Below are positions 8,090-16,790 of a stretch of DNA of 36,409 nucleotides, piece after piece; the first letter of the stretch is position 1; the number at the start of each line of letters is the position of its first letter. The stretch spans positions 1-36,409 of the forward strand of contig WQWM01000023.1 in the NCBI GenBank assembly GCA_009785335.1, in the 5' to 3' direction. Below the pieces are notes generated by a model, which made no database searches, had not been told where the DNA came from, and saw only the letters and a program-made list of their open reading frames with translations. Source of the stretch: Oscillospiraceae bacterium. Lineage in GTDB: Bacteria; Bacillota; Clostridia; Oscillospirales; Acutalibacteraceae. A program made the position numbers and the translations under genes.

Positions 8090-8324
8090 CCCCCCTGTCG
8101 CGTTGCGACATCCCCCCTCACGGAGGGGGGCAAGGTGCTTTCCCGAAAGTTTGATAGAGAACGAGCCTTTTGGCCTTTTTGTCGCTCCGCGAGCCTTCCT
8201 CAGCCCTCGCGACTCGGGCAGCTCCTTCCCAAGGAAGGAGCCTGGGGGCTTGCTTTTTCGGCTCTTATAAATGTCTACCGCGAAGCGCGTAAAGTTTTTT
8301 GGTTCTTTTTTTCAAAAAAGAACA
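8090..8324. repeat. repeat cluster between der and ruvC
   Basis: CCCCCCTCACGGAGGGGGG lies at 8110-8130. A GC-rich palindromic unit follows (CTCCTTCCCAAGGAAGGAGC), then the tail ACCGCGAAGCGCGTAAAG and the T/A hairpin GTTCTTTTTTTC-AAAAAAGAAC at 8302-8323. The hairpin touches the der stop codon. Confidence 0.8.
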
Positions 8325-9650
<1,326 letters not shown>

Positions 9651-9961
9651 GTTTGCTCCTAAGTGGTTAGTGATTAGTGGGTGGTGGATAGTGAGTGAGG
9701 GGAAATCGCTCCGCGAGCCTTCCTCAGTCACCCGAGGTGCCAGCTCCTTCCAAAGGAAGGAGCCTAGGGGATTAAGAATATGGCGACAGCAACGCTTGAA
9801 GAAGCAAGCTTCGGCTCCTTCCTCGGGAAGGAGCTCCTCGCGCCGCGCGAGGTGAGGAAGGTTCGCGGAGCGACGTGAGCCGCCCGGGCAAAAATATTGA
9901 CTTAAGATGCTATCTCGGGCGGATTTGCATCCGCCCCCTACAGGTTGTGAACAGCTTCAGC
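9651..9961. repeat. repeat-filled intergenic region
   Basis: No gene is seen. It holds head-to-head GC-rich palindromes (CTCCTTCCAAAGGAAGGAGC near 9743 and CTCCTTCCTCGGGAAGGAGC near 9811) and a single GGGCGGATTTGCATCCGCCC half-element at about 9914-9944, just before the methyltransferase stop. Confidence 0.75.
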
Positions 9962-10849
9962 TCAACTGGTTTTTTCAAACGCCATCAATATGCGATGATG
10001 GCCGTCTTCGGGGGTGTAATTCTTGCGGGAGGTTAGCACAAGGCCGCAGGCGGCGGCTGCTTCAATGAGGGCTTCGGGGGTTGAGGTTAGCCGCAGCTTG
10101 TGCATCAGCGATAGGGCTTCGTCTGCGCCAACGTCGAACATCTCAAACCAGGAACCGCGGCGAACGAGAGCGTCCATTCGCGTGACGAGCACAAATCGAC
10201 CACCAGGGCGCAGCACGCGTGCAATTTCTGTGAGCACGGTGGGGACTTCGCGGGTTTCGTCTAAGCCGTAATGCGTGCAAACAGTGCTGAGCACGCCATC
10301 TTCAAAGGGCATGTGCCAATGGTTGGTGCACAGGGCGGCGGTGCGATCTTCAACGCCGAGCGCTTTGGCGATGCCGATGGCGTTTTGCGTGCAGATGAAG
10401 TCGAAATCCATGCTGATGAGTTTGCTTTGCGCGGGCAGGTGGTTGAGCACGGCATAGGTGCCCAAGCCGGCGCCGGCGGCAAGCTCGAGGATGGTTTGGT
10501 TGCCCGATGCGTGCACCGCGGCGGCGTAGTCGCCTAAGTGGATTGCCCAGCCCGAGTTACGGAACATGGCGATTTGCTTTTTGCCGCTTGCTTTGCTGGT
10601 GTACTCAAGCGCGTTTTGGATGCTCTCGTGGGTTTGGCGGATGACGAGGTTGTCGGGTTTGCCGTGCTGGGCGTAGTCCTCCATGCGGGCGAGAAAGGCT
10701 TCGCGGCTGGGGATTTGTTCGTGAAGCCAAGCGTTCTTCGCGGCGGTGAAGGCATCGCCTTGATGTATTTGCCAAAGGGCTTCGAGGGTTTGTTCAAGCT
10801 GGTCAATCTCGCGGAAAAATAGGCTGTGTGTTAGTTCGCTGCCGTTCAT
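9962..10849 (-). CDS. class I SAM-dependent methyltransferase
   Basis: A 295-residue methyltransferase of unknown substrate. The SAM-binding motif I is LELAAGAGLGTYA at about residue 127. The acidic residue ending the next strand lies in ISMDFD, and the post-motif EIARVLRPGGRFVLVTRMD is typical of the UbiE/Methyltransf_11 type. The N-terminal 110 residues are helical and without a recognised domain. The start at 10849 has AAAGGAGAAC upstream; the longer frame lacks a site. A TTGTTT-17-TATAAT promoter lies 38 bases upstream of the start. It lies between the DUF512 gene and der. Confidence 0.82.
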   Translation of the reverse strand: MNGSELTHSLFFREIDQLEQTLEALWQIHQGDAFTAAKNAWLHEQIPSREAFLARMEDYAQHGKPDNLVIRQTHESIQNALEYTSKASGKKQIAMFRNSGWAIHLGDYAAAVHASGNQTILELAAGAGLGTYAVLNHLPAQSKLISMDFDFICTQNAIGIAKALGVEDRTAALCTNHWHMPFEDGVLSTVCTHYGLDETREVPTVLTEIARVLRPGGRFVLVTRMDALVRRGSWFEMFDVGADEALSLMHKLRLTSTPEALIEAAAACGLVLTSRKNYTPEDGHHRILMAFEKTS

Positions 10850-10886
10850 GGTGTTCTCCTTTTGATGTGAATTTGGGGACAACACC

Positions 10887-10915
10887 ATTATACACGCTAA
10901 TTTTTTGCAAAACAA
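10887..10915 (-). promoter_or_regulatory. sigma-A-type promoter for the methyltransferase gene
   Basis: Minus strand TTGTTT (10915-10910), 17 bases, then TATAAT (10892-10887). Confidence 0.65.
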
Positions 10916-10918
10916 GTC

Positions 10919-10947
10919 TTGTAATTTTGTGGATTTTATGGTATAAT
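10919..10947 (+). promoter_or_regulatory. divergent promoter without an obvious gene
   Basis: Plus strand TTGTAA (10919-10924), 17 bases, TATAAT (10942-10947). It points into 175 bases of repeat DNA ahead of the 3' end of the convergent DUF512 gene. No ORF follows. Confidence 0.45.
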
Positions 10948-10974
10948 ATTAGTAGAGAGAATTGCTCACGGTTT

Positions 10975-11100
10975 TTTTGTGCTCCGCACGCCTCCCTCAC
11001 CCCTCGCGACTCGGGGAGCTCCCACAACCCCACCCCAAAAATGCAAGCATTTCTGGGGACCCCAGTCAGAGGGAGCCAAGGCTTAAGCGGATAACGACAG
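10975..11100. repeat. composite GC-rich repeat with AATGCAAGCATT core
   Basis: Contains CTCGCGACTCGGGGAGCTCC and the palindrome CACCCCAAAAATGCAAGCAT continuing TTCTGGGGACCCC at about 11031-11066. The same core is at 20392, 20880, 25415, 32261 and 36247. Confidence 0.8.
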
Positions 11101-11122
11101 CGAACTTGAAGTCGCGAAGTGT

Positions 11123-12472
11123 TTACTCACCGCAAGAGATTGCGTCAATCAGGCTTTGCGCATCGCAGGGGACAACTTTCACGGGCATGTCCAGCTCGCG
11201 GGCGATGTCTTTGGCGGTGTAGGCATCAAGGGTTACGCCTTCGTGGTTGAACATGGTTTGTGGCAAGAGAACAGTTGCGGGCGGATTGCCATCCGTCCCT
11301 ACAAGCTGCGCAATCACATCGCGCGCGGTGAGCAGACCCGCCACGGTGATGTGCTCGCCCAGAAAGTCGTTGGTGATGGGCTGCACGTCTATACTAATAT
11401 TATGCCACACTTTTTGTAATTCGTCAACGAAAAATTGCAGCAGGGGAGCCGCAGCTTTGCCGGTGACGATGCGTAATGCGTAATGCGTAATGCGTAATGC
11501 GTAATTATCTTGGATTGCGGCCAGCATGTCGTCTTTAAATAGTGCCCACATGCCCACGCCGTTTTCCAACTGGCGAAATTCGCCGTAATACTCGACAGGC
11601 GGGATGTCTTGCTCGGCGAGCAGGAAGAATTCGTCGGCGGGGGCTAACTCAACGCCGGGCGGATTTGCATCCGCCCCTACAGCCTGATATTCATTAAAAA
11701 CATCAATAACTTGCTGTGCTTGCTCGCGTGTGAATGGTGTGAGCGGGTGCAGTTTTTCGCGGTGTTTGGTCAGTCCCACAGGCACAGCCGCGATGGATTT
11801 TACGGTGGGCAATTGCAGCAGGTCGTGCAGGCTGCGGCGCAATTCGTCGCCGTCGTTGATGCCCGGGCACAGCACCAGTTGGCAGTTGATTTCGAGCCCT
11901 GCGGCGGCGAAATCATGCAGATAGCGCAGGCAGTCACCCGCATGGGCGTTGCCCATCATGGTGCAGCGCAGGGCGGGGTTCGTGGTGTGCACGCTGATGT
12001 TGATGGGGCTGAGCCGCATGGCGATGATGCGCTGAACATCGTGGTCAGTTAGGTTCGTTAGCGTGATGTAATTGCCGAAGAGGAAGCCGAGGCGTGCGTC
12101 GTCATCTTTGAAATAAAGCGGCTTGCGCAAGCCGCGTGGCAGTTGATCAATAAAGCAAAAGATGCATTTGTTTTGGCAGGGCGTTTGCTTGTCCATCAGC
12201 CCGTCGGCGAATTCCAGGCCCAGGTCGTCGTATTCGTCTTTGCGGATTTTTGCGGTGTATTGCTTATCGCCGCGCTGCAATTGCAGCTTGAGCTTGCGCT
12301 CGGTGGCATGAAAGCGATAGTCGAGCACATCGGCGATAGCGTGGCCGTTAATCGATAACAGAACATCGCCCACAGCAATTTTGCTGTGAGCGGCTGGGCT
12401 GCCCGGGGCTATGCCGGCGATTTGCTTACTCAGCTTTTTGTTTTTGCACCATGCGGCCTTTATACATGCCAC
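11123..12472 (-). CDS. DUF512 family protein with PDZ and radical SAM-like cysteine motif
   Basis: A PDZ-like domain comes first (IAGIAPGSPAAHSKIAVGDVLLSINGH). A CX3CX2C iron-sulfur motif follows (CQNKCIFCFIDQLP, about residues 99-106), then GNYITLTNLTD and the C-terminal DUF512 domain. The family is conserved in Clostridia but its reaction is not established. The start is uncertain. No ATG or clear ribosome site fits, and the frame overlaps the 3' end of rpmF. GTG at 12472 is used here; CTG at 12433 fits the family N-terminus better and suggests translational coupling. The C-terminal part contains three repeat-derived stretches (AVGADANPPGV, a NYALRITHYALRI run and LVGTDGNPPA), all in frame. 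Confidence 0.85.
   Translation of the reverse strand: MACIKAAWCKNKKLSKQIAGIAPGSPAAHSKIAVGDVLLSINGHAIADVLDYRFHATERKLKLQLQRGDKQYTAKIRKDEYDDLGLEFADGLMDKQTPCQNKCIFCFIDQLPRGLRKPLYFKDDDARLGFLFGNYITLTNLTDHDVQRIIAMRLSPINISVHTTNPALRCTMMGNAHAGDCLRYLHDFAAAGLEINCQLVLCPGINDGDELRRSLHDLLQLPTVKSIAAVPVGLTKHREKLHPLTPFTREQAQQVIDVFNEYQAVGADANPPGVELAPADEFFLLAEQDIPPVEYYGEFRQLENGVGMWALFKDDMLAAIQDNYALRITHYALRIVTGKAAAPLLQFFVDELQKVWHNISIDVQPITNDFLGEHITVAGLLTARDVIAQLVGTDGNPPATVLLPQTMFNHEGVTLDAYTAKDIARELDMPVKVVPCDAQSLIDAISCGE
11277..11308. repeat. palindromic half-element inside DUF512 gene (copy 1)
   Basis: GCGGGCGGATTGCCATCCGT followed by CCCTACAAGC. It is read as LVGTDGNPPA on the minus strand and is diverged from the consensus, so it is probably an older insertion. 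Confidence 0.8.
11471..11505. repeat. five tandem GCGTAAT heptamers inside DUF512 gene
   Basis: Five perfect copies of GCGTAAT in a row. The reading frame crosses them on the minus strand as part of NYALRITHYALRI. Thirty-five bases is not a multiple of three, so copy number changes here would shift the frame. Confidence 0.92.
11655..11684. repeat. palindromic half-element inside DUF512 gene (copy 2)
   Basis: CCGGGCGGATTTGCATCCGC followed by CCCTACAGCC. It is read as AVGADANPPG on the minus strand and is almost identical to the glmM insertion. Confidence 0.85.
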
Positions 12473-12611
12473 ATTCGGGGCACATGCGGTGCGACAGCTT
12501 GAATTCGCTGCAGCTTTCGCAACGTTCAATCGCCGGGGGGGTGAGTTTCCACACGCTGCTGCGACGTTTGTCGCGGCGTGCGCGCGAGACTTTCCTCTTA
12601 GGTACTGCCAT
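12426..12611 (-). CDS. rpmF: 50S ribosomal protein L32
   Basis: A 61-residue ribosomal protein. It starts MAVPKRKVSRARRDKRR and has a zinc ribbon, CESC and CPEC (CX2C-X9-CX2C), in the second half. It follows yceD by 21 bases, the conserved yceD-rpmF order. Its last codons overlap the beginning of the DUF512 reading frame. Confidence 0.97.
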   Translation of the reverse strand: MAVPKRKVSRARRDKRRSSVWKLTPPAIERCESCSEFKLSHRMCPECGMYKGRMVQKQKAE

Positions 12612-12632
12612 GATTACACTCCGTTCTTGTTG

Positions 12633-13130
12633 CTAAATGATATCCTTCAGATGGGCGAAGGGTGTGATGGTGTCGGTGTTTTCGGGTTGGGGGGCAATGC
12701 AGTTGCATTGGGCTATGTTTTGGTTTGCGCCGCACATGCCGCACAGGCCTGCGCAATCCGCATCACAGAGAATTCGTGGCGGCATGGCCAAGACGATGTC
12801 TTCCCAGATGAGATCGCAGGGGCTGAAGCGGTAGCTTTGCAGCAGCACGAAATCATCGGTGTTTTCGTTGTTGAGCGAAAGCACGAGGGTGTGATGCAGC
12901 GGCACAGCAATGGTGTGCGTGAACTCGTCCGCGCAGCGATCGCACTGGGCGGCAAGCTGCACTTGCGCGGTGCCTTGCAGGGTTACCACACCTGCGCGGT
13001 TGCGCACTTCGCCCGTGATGGTGGGCGGCTGCGCGAAGGGCAGGGCATCGTAGCTTGCGGGCATGGCAAAGCTGAAGGGCTCGACCAAACCGGGCGTGTT
13101 GAACACGGATTCAAGTTCTAAAAAAAACAT
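12633..13130 (-). CDS. yceD: YceD family (DUF177) protein
   Basis: A 165-residue member of the YceD/DUF177 family, which is linked to rRNA and ribosome metabolism and almost always precedes rpmF. The family pattern is visible: CDRCADEF in the middle and a cysteine-rich end, CAGLCGMCGANQNIAQCNC, that could bind zinc. The start MFFLELESVFN at 13130 fits the family. No ribosome site is present. The -10 box of a consensus promoter ends only 10 bases before the ATG, so the message would be leaderless or nearly so. It heads the yceD-rpmF-DUF512 operon. Confidence 0.9.
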   Translation of the reverse strand: MFFLELESVFNTPGLVEPFSFAMPASYDALPFAQPPTITGEVRNRAGVVTLQGTAQVQLAAQCDRCADEFTHTIAVPLHHTLVLSLNNENTDDFVLLQSYRFSPCDLIWEDIVLAMPPRILCDADCAGLCGMCGANQNIAQCNCIAPQPENTDTITPFAHLKDII

Positions 13131-13140
13131 AGCAAAAGAT

Positions 13141-13169
13141 ATTATACCGCAAAATGTGTCGCTTGTCAA
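13141..13169 (-). promoter_or_regulatory. consensus promoter of yceD-rpmF
   Basis: Minus strand TTGACA (13169-13164), 17 bases, TATAAT (13146-13141), both perfect. The predicted RNA start is 2-4 bases before the yceD ATG at 13130. Confidence 0.85.
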
Positions 13170-13172
13170 GTG

Positions 13173-13595
13173 CTAAGCGGCGATTTTTTTCGCAACACCA
13201 AAAATTTCTGCGGGCAGGGCTGCATCGCCTGCTGAGATGGTGAAGGTGAAAGCGGTATCGCTTGCTTGGGAGAGTTTACTGACTTTTTGCAGAAAGCCCA
13301 GCAGCTCAACGGCATCACGCGAGCCAATGCGCAGTGTGGCATCCACGAAAATGTCGGTGATGTCGTGGTCGCTGGCGCAGATGCCCGCGAGCAAGCCGTA
13401 AAACGCATCAAAGCCTGCAATGGCATAGTCGTCGGTGGCGATGAGGCGGGCGCGGTTGGTGACTTCGTGCACGAGCTTGCGTTTTTTCTCCACGCAAATC
13501 ACGTTGCCTTTGCTGCTGCCGGCCGCAGCGTTAACCAGTTGAACCAGTACTTTCGTTTTGCCCGAACCGGGGCCGCCTGTGAGAATTTGAACCAT
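13173..13595 (-). CDS. small P-loop ATP-binding protein, function unknown
   Basis: A 140-residue protein beginning MVQILTGGPGSGKTKVL, a clear Walker A motif at residues 7-15. A possible Walker B is TDIFVDATLR near residue 85. I do not recognise the family beyond P-loop NTPase. The strong AGGAGGAATTCTC site supports the ATG at 13595. It lies just upstream of the yceD promoter on the same strand, in the gap after pgi. The protein is short and lacks a second domain. It may act as a small nucleotide-dependent regulator, but nothing here shows that. Confidence 0.7.
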   Translation of the reverse strand: MVQILTGGPGSGKTKVLVQLVNAAAGSSKGNVICVEKKRKLVHEVTNRARLIATDDYAIAGFDAFYGLLAGICASDHDITDIFVDATLRIGSRDAVELLGFLQKVSKLSQASDTAFTFTISAGDAALPAEIFGVAKKIAA

Positions 13596-13644
13596 GAGAA
13601 TTCCTCCTATAAATTAAGAAATAAATTTGTTTTTTGCGGGATCG

Positions 13645-13767
13645 CGTGTAGGGGTGTGTCTTCAAATAGTCAACATACACATAACCAGCATGTAGGGGTG
13701 GCAATTTTGCCACCCGAAGTGTATAAATATTTTGAACTCGGGCAGCAAAATTGCTGCCCCTACAGGT
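13645..13767. repeat. palindromic repeat pair between pgi and P-loop gene
   Basis: The left half has arms GGTGGCAATTTTGCCACC and the right half GGGCAGCAAAATTGCTGCCC. A stray GTAGGGGTGTGTCTTCAAAT piece precedes it; TGTCTTCAAA also occurs at 6396. Confidence 0.8.
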
Positions 13768-13772
13768 GGTGA

Positions 13773-15146
13773 TTACTCCACGCCGTAGTCTTTCAGCAGC
13801 TTTGCGCGTGTTTTGTCGTGGTCTTTGCCGGGCTTGCCCAGCAATGCAAACATGAACTTCTTGTAGCTTTCTACGCCGTCTTGGTCAAAGGGGTTCACGC
13901 CCAGCATGTAGCCCGAAATGGCGCAGGCTTTTTCGAAGAAATAAATGAGCCAGCCAATGTGATAGGCATCGCGTTTTTCGAGGGAGATGACCAAGTTGGG
14001 GCAGTTGCCTTTGGCGTGCGCCAGTGCAGTGGCTTGAAATGCCTTGTGGTTAATCTCAAACAGCGTTTTGCCTGCGAGATAGTTCAGGCCGTCGCCGTCG
14101 TTTTCTTCAGCTTGCACGGCGATTGCGTTGTGGGGCTGGTTGAACGATAGCACGGTTTCGAACAAAATGCGGCGGCCTTGCTGAATATATTGCCCCATTG
14201 AGTGAAGATCGGTGGTGAAATTTACGCTGGCGGGGAACAGGCCGCGACCTTGCTTGCCCTCGCTTTCGCCATAAAGCTGCTTGAACCACTCGCCGAACAT
14301 CACCATGCCGGGCTCATAGCTGGCGAATAGCTCCACGCTTTTGCGTTTGTTCTTGTGATAGAAGTAGCGCATGGCGGCGTAGTCTTGGCAGGCGTTTTTG
14401 CCGTAGCTGTCGGCGGGATTTTCGTAGGCAACTTGTGCAGCGGCAGCACCTTGCAGCAGTTGCTCAACGTCAATGCCTGCGCAGGCGATGGGCAGCAGCC
14501 CCACGGCTGAAAGCACGCTGTAGCGTCCGCCCATGTCGGTGGGGACCACGAAGGTTGGCCAGCCTTGTCGCTTGCTTTCTTCTAATAGGGTACCTTTGCG
14601 TGCATCTGTGGTGACGTAAATGCGTTTGTTGATTTCGTCGGCGTTGCCTTGCCATTTTTCGCTGAGCAGGCGACGGAAATGCCGAAACGCCACTGCGCAC
14701 TCTAGGGTTTGGCCGGATTTGGAGATGACGTTGATATAGAAATCACGCCCGGCGATGAGCTGCTCGAGGTCGGCGAAGTCTGCTTCGCTGAGTGTGCAGC
14801 CCGTGAAGTAGATGGCGGGCGTGCCCTTGCGTGTTTCGTTGTAATAGCGGCTGGTGCAGGCTTCGATGACTGCGCGCGCGCCGAGATAGCTGCCACCAAT
14901 GCCGATGACCAACAGTACGTCGGCGTTTTGTGTGATGTGTGCGGCGGTGCTTTGCACACGGGCGAACTCTTCATGTTGCAAATATTGCGACGGAAAACGC
15001 AGCCAGCCGCGCATGCCTGCGCCGCGGCCAGTGCCGTCTTCCAATGACTGATGGGCGGCTTGTGCGTGTGCGGTGAGTTGCTGCAGCTCGTGCTCGGCGG
15101 GCGTGGCCGCGCCAGTGTATTGCAGCGATAGTTCAAGTGGTTCCAT
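13773..15146 (-). CDS. pgi: glucose-6-phosphate isomerase
   Basis: Pgi interconverts glucose-6-phosphate and fructose-6-phosphate in glycolysis. The 457-residue length fits the short bacterial form. The phosphate-binding segment VISKSGQTLE is present, with Gln-Leu where many members have Thr-Thr. GIGGSYLGARAV, GGRYSVLSAVGLLP, the catalytic Glu region FGEWFKQLYGESEGK and the late lysine segment QDGVESYKKFMFALLG are also present. A GAGGGAG site precedes the ATG, and a TTGCAA-17-TATAAT promoter lies 41 bases upstream of the start. Confidence 0.96.
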   Translation of the reverse strand: MEPLELSLQYTGAATPAEHELQQLTAHAQAAHQSLEDGTGRGAGMRGWLRFPSQYLQHEEFARVQSTAAHITQNADVLLVIGIGGSYLGARAVIEACTSRYYNETRKGTPAIYFTGCTLSEADFADLEQLIAGRDFYINVISKSGQTLECAVAFRHFRRLLSEKWQGNADEINKRIYVTTDARKGTLLEESKRQGWPTFVVPTDMGGRYSVLSAVGLLPIACAGIDVEQLLQGAAAAQVAYENPADSYGKNACQDYAAMRYFYHKNKRKSVELFASYEPGMVMFGEWFKQLYGESEGKQGRGLFPASVNFTTDLHSMGQYIQQGRRILFETVLSFNQPHNAIAVQAEENDGDGLNYLAGKTLFEINHKAFQATALAHAKGNCPNLVISLEKRDAYHIGWLIYFFEKACAISGYMLGVNPFDQDGVESYKKFMFALLGKPGKDHDKTRAKLLKDYGVE

Positions 15147-15186
15147 GGTATTCTCCCTCGTTGGTGTTATACATCATTCATCTTTT

Positions 15187-15215
15187 ATTATATCGCATTG
15201 TGTGAGAAATTGCAA
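15187..15215 (-). promoter_or_regulatory. pgi promoter
   Basis: Minus strand TTGCAA (15215-15210), 17 bases, TATAAT (15192-15187). Confidence 0.75.
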
Positions 15216-15284
15216 GCGTTTTTTGCCGCTTTGCTGCTGATATTTTCCAGATGAGTGCAAAAACAAGTTTTTGGGAAATGTTTG

Positions 15285-15313
15285 TTGACATATACGTAAA
15301 TTTGTGCTAAAAT
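15285..15313 (+). promoter_or_regulatory. cassette A peptide promoter
   Basis: TTGACA (15285-15290), 17 bases, TAAAAT (15308-15313). RNA start is expected near 15320. The leader holds GCGCTGAGGCG and a hairpin partly covering the ribosome site GGGAGGAGG. Confidence 0.8.
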
Positions 15314-15391
15314 GAGTTTGGTGCTGTGCGCTGAGGCGTGGTTAGTTTCCTCTGAACGTTGATATTTTGTCAGCGGGAGGAGGTGAGGTTT

Positions 15392-15466
15392 ATGGAATAT
15401 TTGGTGATGCTAGTGCTGATTTTGTACATGCTTGCTGAGTTGAAAAAAACCGATAAAAAGAACTAA
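15392..15466 (+). CDS. cassette A small hydrophobic peptide (toxin-like)
   Basis: A 24-codon ORF. It begins MEYLVMLVLILYML (hydrophobic residues 3-14) and ends with a charged tail, KKTDKKN. A very strong GGGAGGAGG ribosome site precedes the ATG. The TAA stop lies in the left arm of the terminator hairpin at 15461-15497. The same design recurs in cassettes B-F, with conserved MEYL start and length in A-E. A convergent RNA runs from 15546 toward it. I infer a membrane-active type I toxin by architecture only; no homologous toxin sequence is recognised. A leader peptide or signalling peptide is the alternative. Confidence 0.7.
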   Translation: MEYLVMLVLILYMLAELKKTDKKN

Positions 15467-15546
15467 CCGCCCACACTGCTAATGGTTGCGGTTAGTTAAA
15501 CTTACATAAGAGGAGCTGCTGCGCCACAGCGCTAAGCCCTCTTGAC
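15455..15546 (-). ncRNA. cassette A convergent antisense RNA
   Basis: Predicted from the promoter at 15553-15581 to a terminator formed by GCGGTTAG/CTAACCGC with a T-run at about 15459-15455. The 5' part contains GCGCTGTGGCG, matching the peptide leader. It also contains CTCCTC, able to pair with GAGGAG of the cassette A ribosome site. Ends are approximate. Confidence 0.6.
15461..15502. terminator. cassette A shared hairpin
   Basis: A ten-base stem, AACTAACCGC (15461-15470) with GCGGTTAGTT (15488-15497). On the minus strand it is followed by CTTTTT, a good intrinsic terminator. On the plus strand the tail is not T-rich, so the peptide mRNA may read further. Confidence 0.75.
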
Positions 15547-15552
15547 ACCCTT

Positions 15553-15581
15553 ATCATACCACGAATTTAAGGGAATGTCAA
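15553..15581 (-). promoter_or_regulatory. cassette A antisense promoter
   Basis: Minus strand TTGACA (15581-15576), 17 bases, TATGAT (15558-15553). Confidence 0.8.
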
Positions 15582-15619
15582 GGGGGAATTTTTCTTGCCA
15601 AGTATTTTGGAATATTTTG

Positions 15620-15648
15620 TTGACAAAAACGCAAGTATGTGCTAAAAT
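15620..15648 (+). promoter_or_regulatory. cassette B peptide promoter
   Basis: TTGACA (15620-15625), 17 bases, TAAAAT (15643-15648). The leader that follows contains the hairpin CGCGC-TGCG-GCGCG and the stem CGTTGA/TCAGCG ahead of the ribosome site. Confidence 0.8.
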
Positions 15649-15722
15649 GGGTTTGGTGCTGCGCGCTGCGGCGCGGTTAGTTTCCTCTGAACGTTGATTT
15701 TTCAGCGGAAGGGGGTGAGCGT

Positions 15723-15797
15723 ATGGAATACTTAGTTATCATGGCAATTATTTTGTTTTTGATGACCGAACAAAACAAACGCAACAAAAAAGACTAA
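15723..15797 (+). CDS. cassette B small hydrophobic peptide (toxin-like)
   Basis: A 24-codon ORF. It starts MEYLVIMAIILFLM and ends with the polar, basic tail NKRNKKD. The ribosome site is GAAGGGGG. It shares architecture and length with cassette A but only the first five residues and the general pattern are conserved, so the peptide is under property-level rather than strict sequence constraint. The stop lies in the shared hairpin. The function is inferred only from the two-RNA layout. Confidence 0.7.
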   Translation: MEYLVIMAIILFLMTEQNKRNKKD

Positions 15798-15875
15798 CCG
15801 CCTCCCCAGCCAAAGGTAGCGGTTAGTAAATCCATTCGGAGGAGCTGCCGCGCCACAGCGCTAAGCCCTCTTGAC
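15786..15875 (-). ncRNA. cassette B convergent antisense RNA
   Basis: Predicted from the consensus promoter at 15882-15910 to the hairpin ACTAACCGC/GCGGTTAGT followed by CTTTTTT near 15786. The 5' part carries GCGCTGTGGCGCGG, matching the peptide leader, and CTCCTCC. Ends are approximate. Confidence 0.6.
15793..15827 (-). terminator. cassette B shared hairpin
   Basis: Nine-base stem (15793-15801 with 15819-15827). It is followed by a T-run only in the minus direction. Confidence 0.7.
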
Positions 15876-15881
15876 AACTTT

Positions 15882-15910
15882 ATTATAACATGAAAATAAG
15901 GGATTGTCAA
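15882..15910 (-). promoter_or_regulatory. cassette B antisense promoter
   Basis: Minus strand TTGACA (15910-15905), 17 bases, TATAAT (15887-15882). It is a perfect consensus, stronger than the paired peptide promoter. Confidence 0.85.
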
Positions 15911-15970
15911 GAGGGGATTTACGCGTTGCGTGACTGCTGCTGCATGTTTTGCGAAAAAATATGCATTGGC

Positions 15971-15999
15971 TTGACTTTTTTGCAAAAATGGTGTATAAT
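15971..15999 (+). promoter_or_regulatory. promoter of cyclophilin gene
   Basis: TTGACT (15971-15976), 17 bases, TATAAT (15994-15999). The start codon is 33 bases downstream. Confidence 0.75.
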
Positions 16000-16031
16000 G
16001 GTATCTATCATTGATATGGAGGTATTCCCCC

Positions 16032-16724
16032 GTGAAATTGCGCATAGGCATTATTATCTTGGTTTGCATGCTGGCACTTGCACCATTGGCGGCATGCGGC
16101 AACGGCAATGGCAACAACGAAGAAGAAAACTGGACTTCGCCCGGTGCTGACATTGAGCAAAATCTAGCGACAACAACCCCAATGACAGAGGAGACTTGGA
16201 CAATGCCCGAAAACATGACTAACCCGGTTGCAACCATCACCATGGCCGATGGCGGCCAAATTATCGTTGAACTTTTCCCCGAAACGACACCCAACACCGT
16301 GAACAATTTTATCACGCTTGCCCAACAAGGGTTTTACAATGGCGTGGGTTTCCACCGCATTATTCCCGGCTTTATGATTCAAGGTGGCTGCCCGCAAGGC
16401 TTGGGCATCGGTGGTCCTGGCTACACCATTGCGTGTGAAACCGCAAACAATGTGCCGCACACCCCCGGCGTGCTTTCCATGGCGCATGCAGGCCCCAACA
16501 CCGGCGGCAGCCAGTTCTTCATCATGCATGGCGATGCCCCTTGGCTCAACGGTGTGCACACCGCGTTTGGTCAAGTGGTGAGCGGCATGGATGTGGTGAA
16601 CCGCATTGCGGGCACACCCACTCAGCCTGGTGACCGCCCCATTAACCCGCAAACCATTCAAAGCATCACCATTGAAACGCACGGTGTGGATTTTCCCGCA
16701 CCTGTGACTGGTCCTGCCAGATAG
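16032..16724 (+). CDS. cyclophilin-type peptidyl-prolyl isomerase lipoprotein
   Basis: A secreted, lipid-anchored peptidyl-prolyl cis-trans isomerase that would assist folding of exported proteins. The signal peptide runs to a lipobox PLAAC, with the lipidated Cys at residue 22. A low-complexity Asn/Gly/Glu linker follows, then a cyclophilin domain with [19 protein letters not shown] and [11 protein letters not shown]. The GTG start at 16032 is chosen because GGAGG lies nine bases upstream and the signal peptide begins there; an in-frame TTG at 16011 overlaps the ribosome site. It has its own promoter at 15971. Confidence 0.92.
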   Translation: MKLRIGIIILVCMLALAPLAACGNGNGNNEEENWTSPGADIEQNLATTTPMTEETWTMPENMTNPVATITMADGGQIIVELFPETTPNTVNNFITLAQQGFYNGVGFHRIIPGFMIQGGCPQGLGIGGPGYTIACETANNVPHTPGVLSMAHAGPNTGGSQFFIMHGDAPWLNGVHTAFGQVVSGMDVVNRIAGTPTQPGDRPINPQTIQSITIETHGVDFPAPVTGPAR

Positions 16725-16790
16725 CACCTGCGGTGCGGCGACGACGCTTCGCTGTGTTCTATTCAACTCATTAGGAAATTTGCAAATCAC

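Noticed and set aside
15285-15910. Insertion sequence with terminal inverted repeats
   Set aside because: The inverted ends are promoters and leaders, there is no transposase, and no target duplication is seen.
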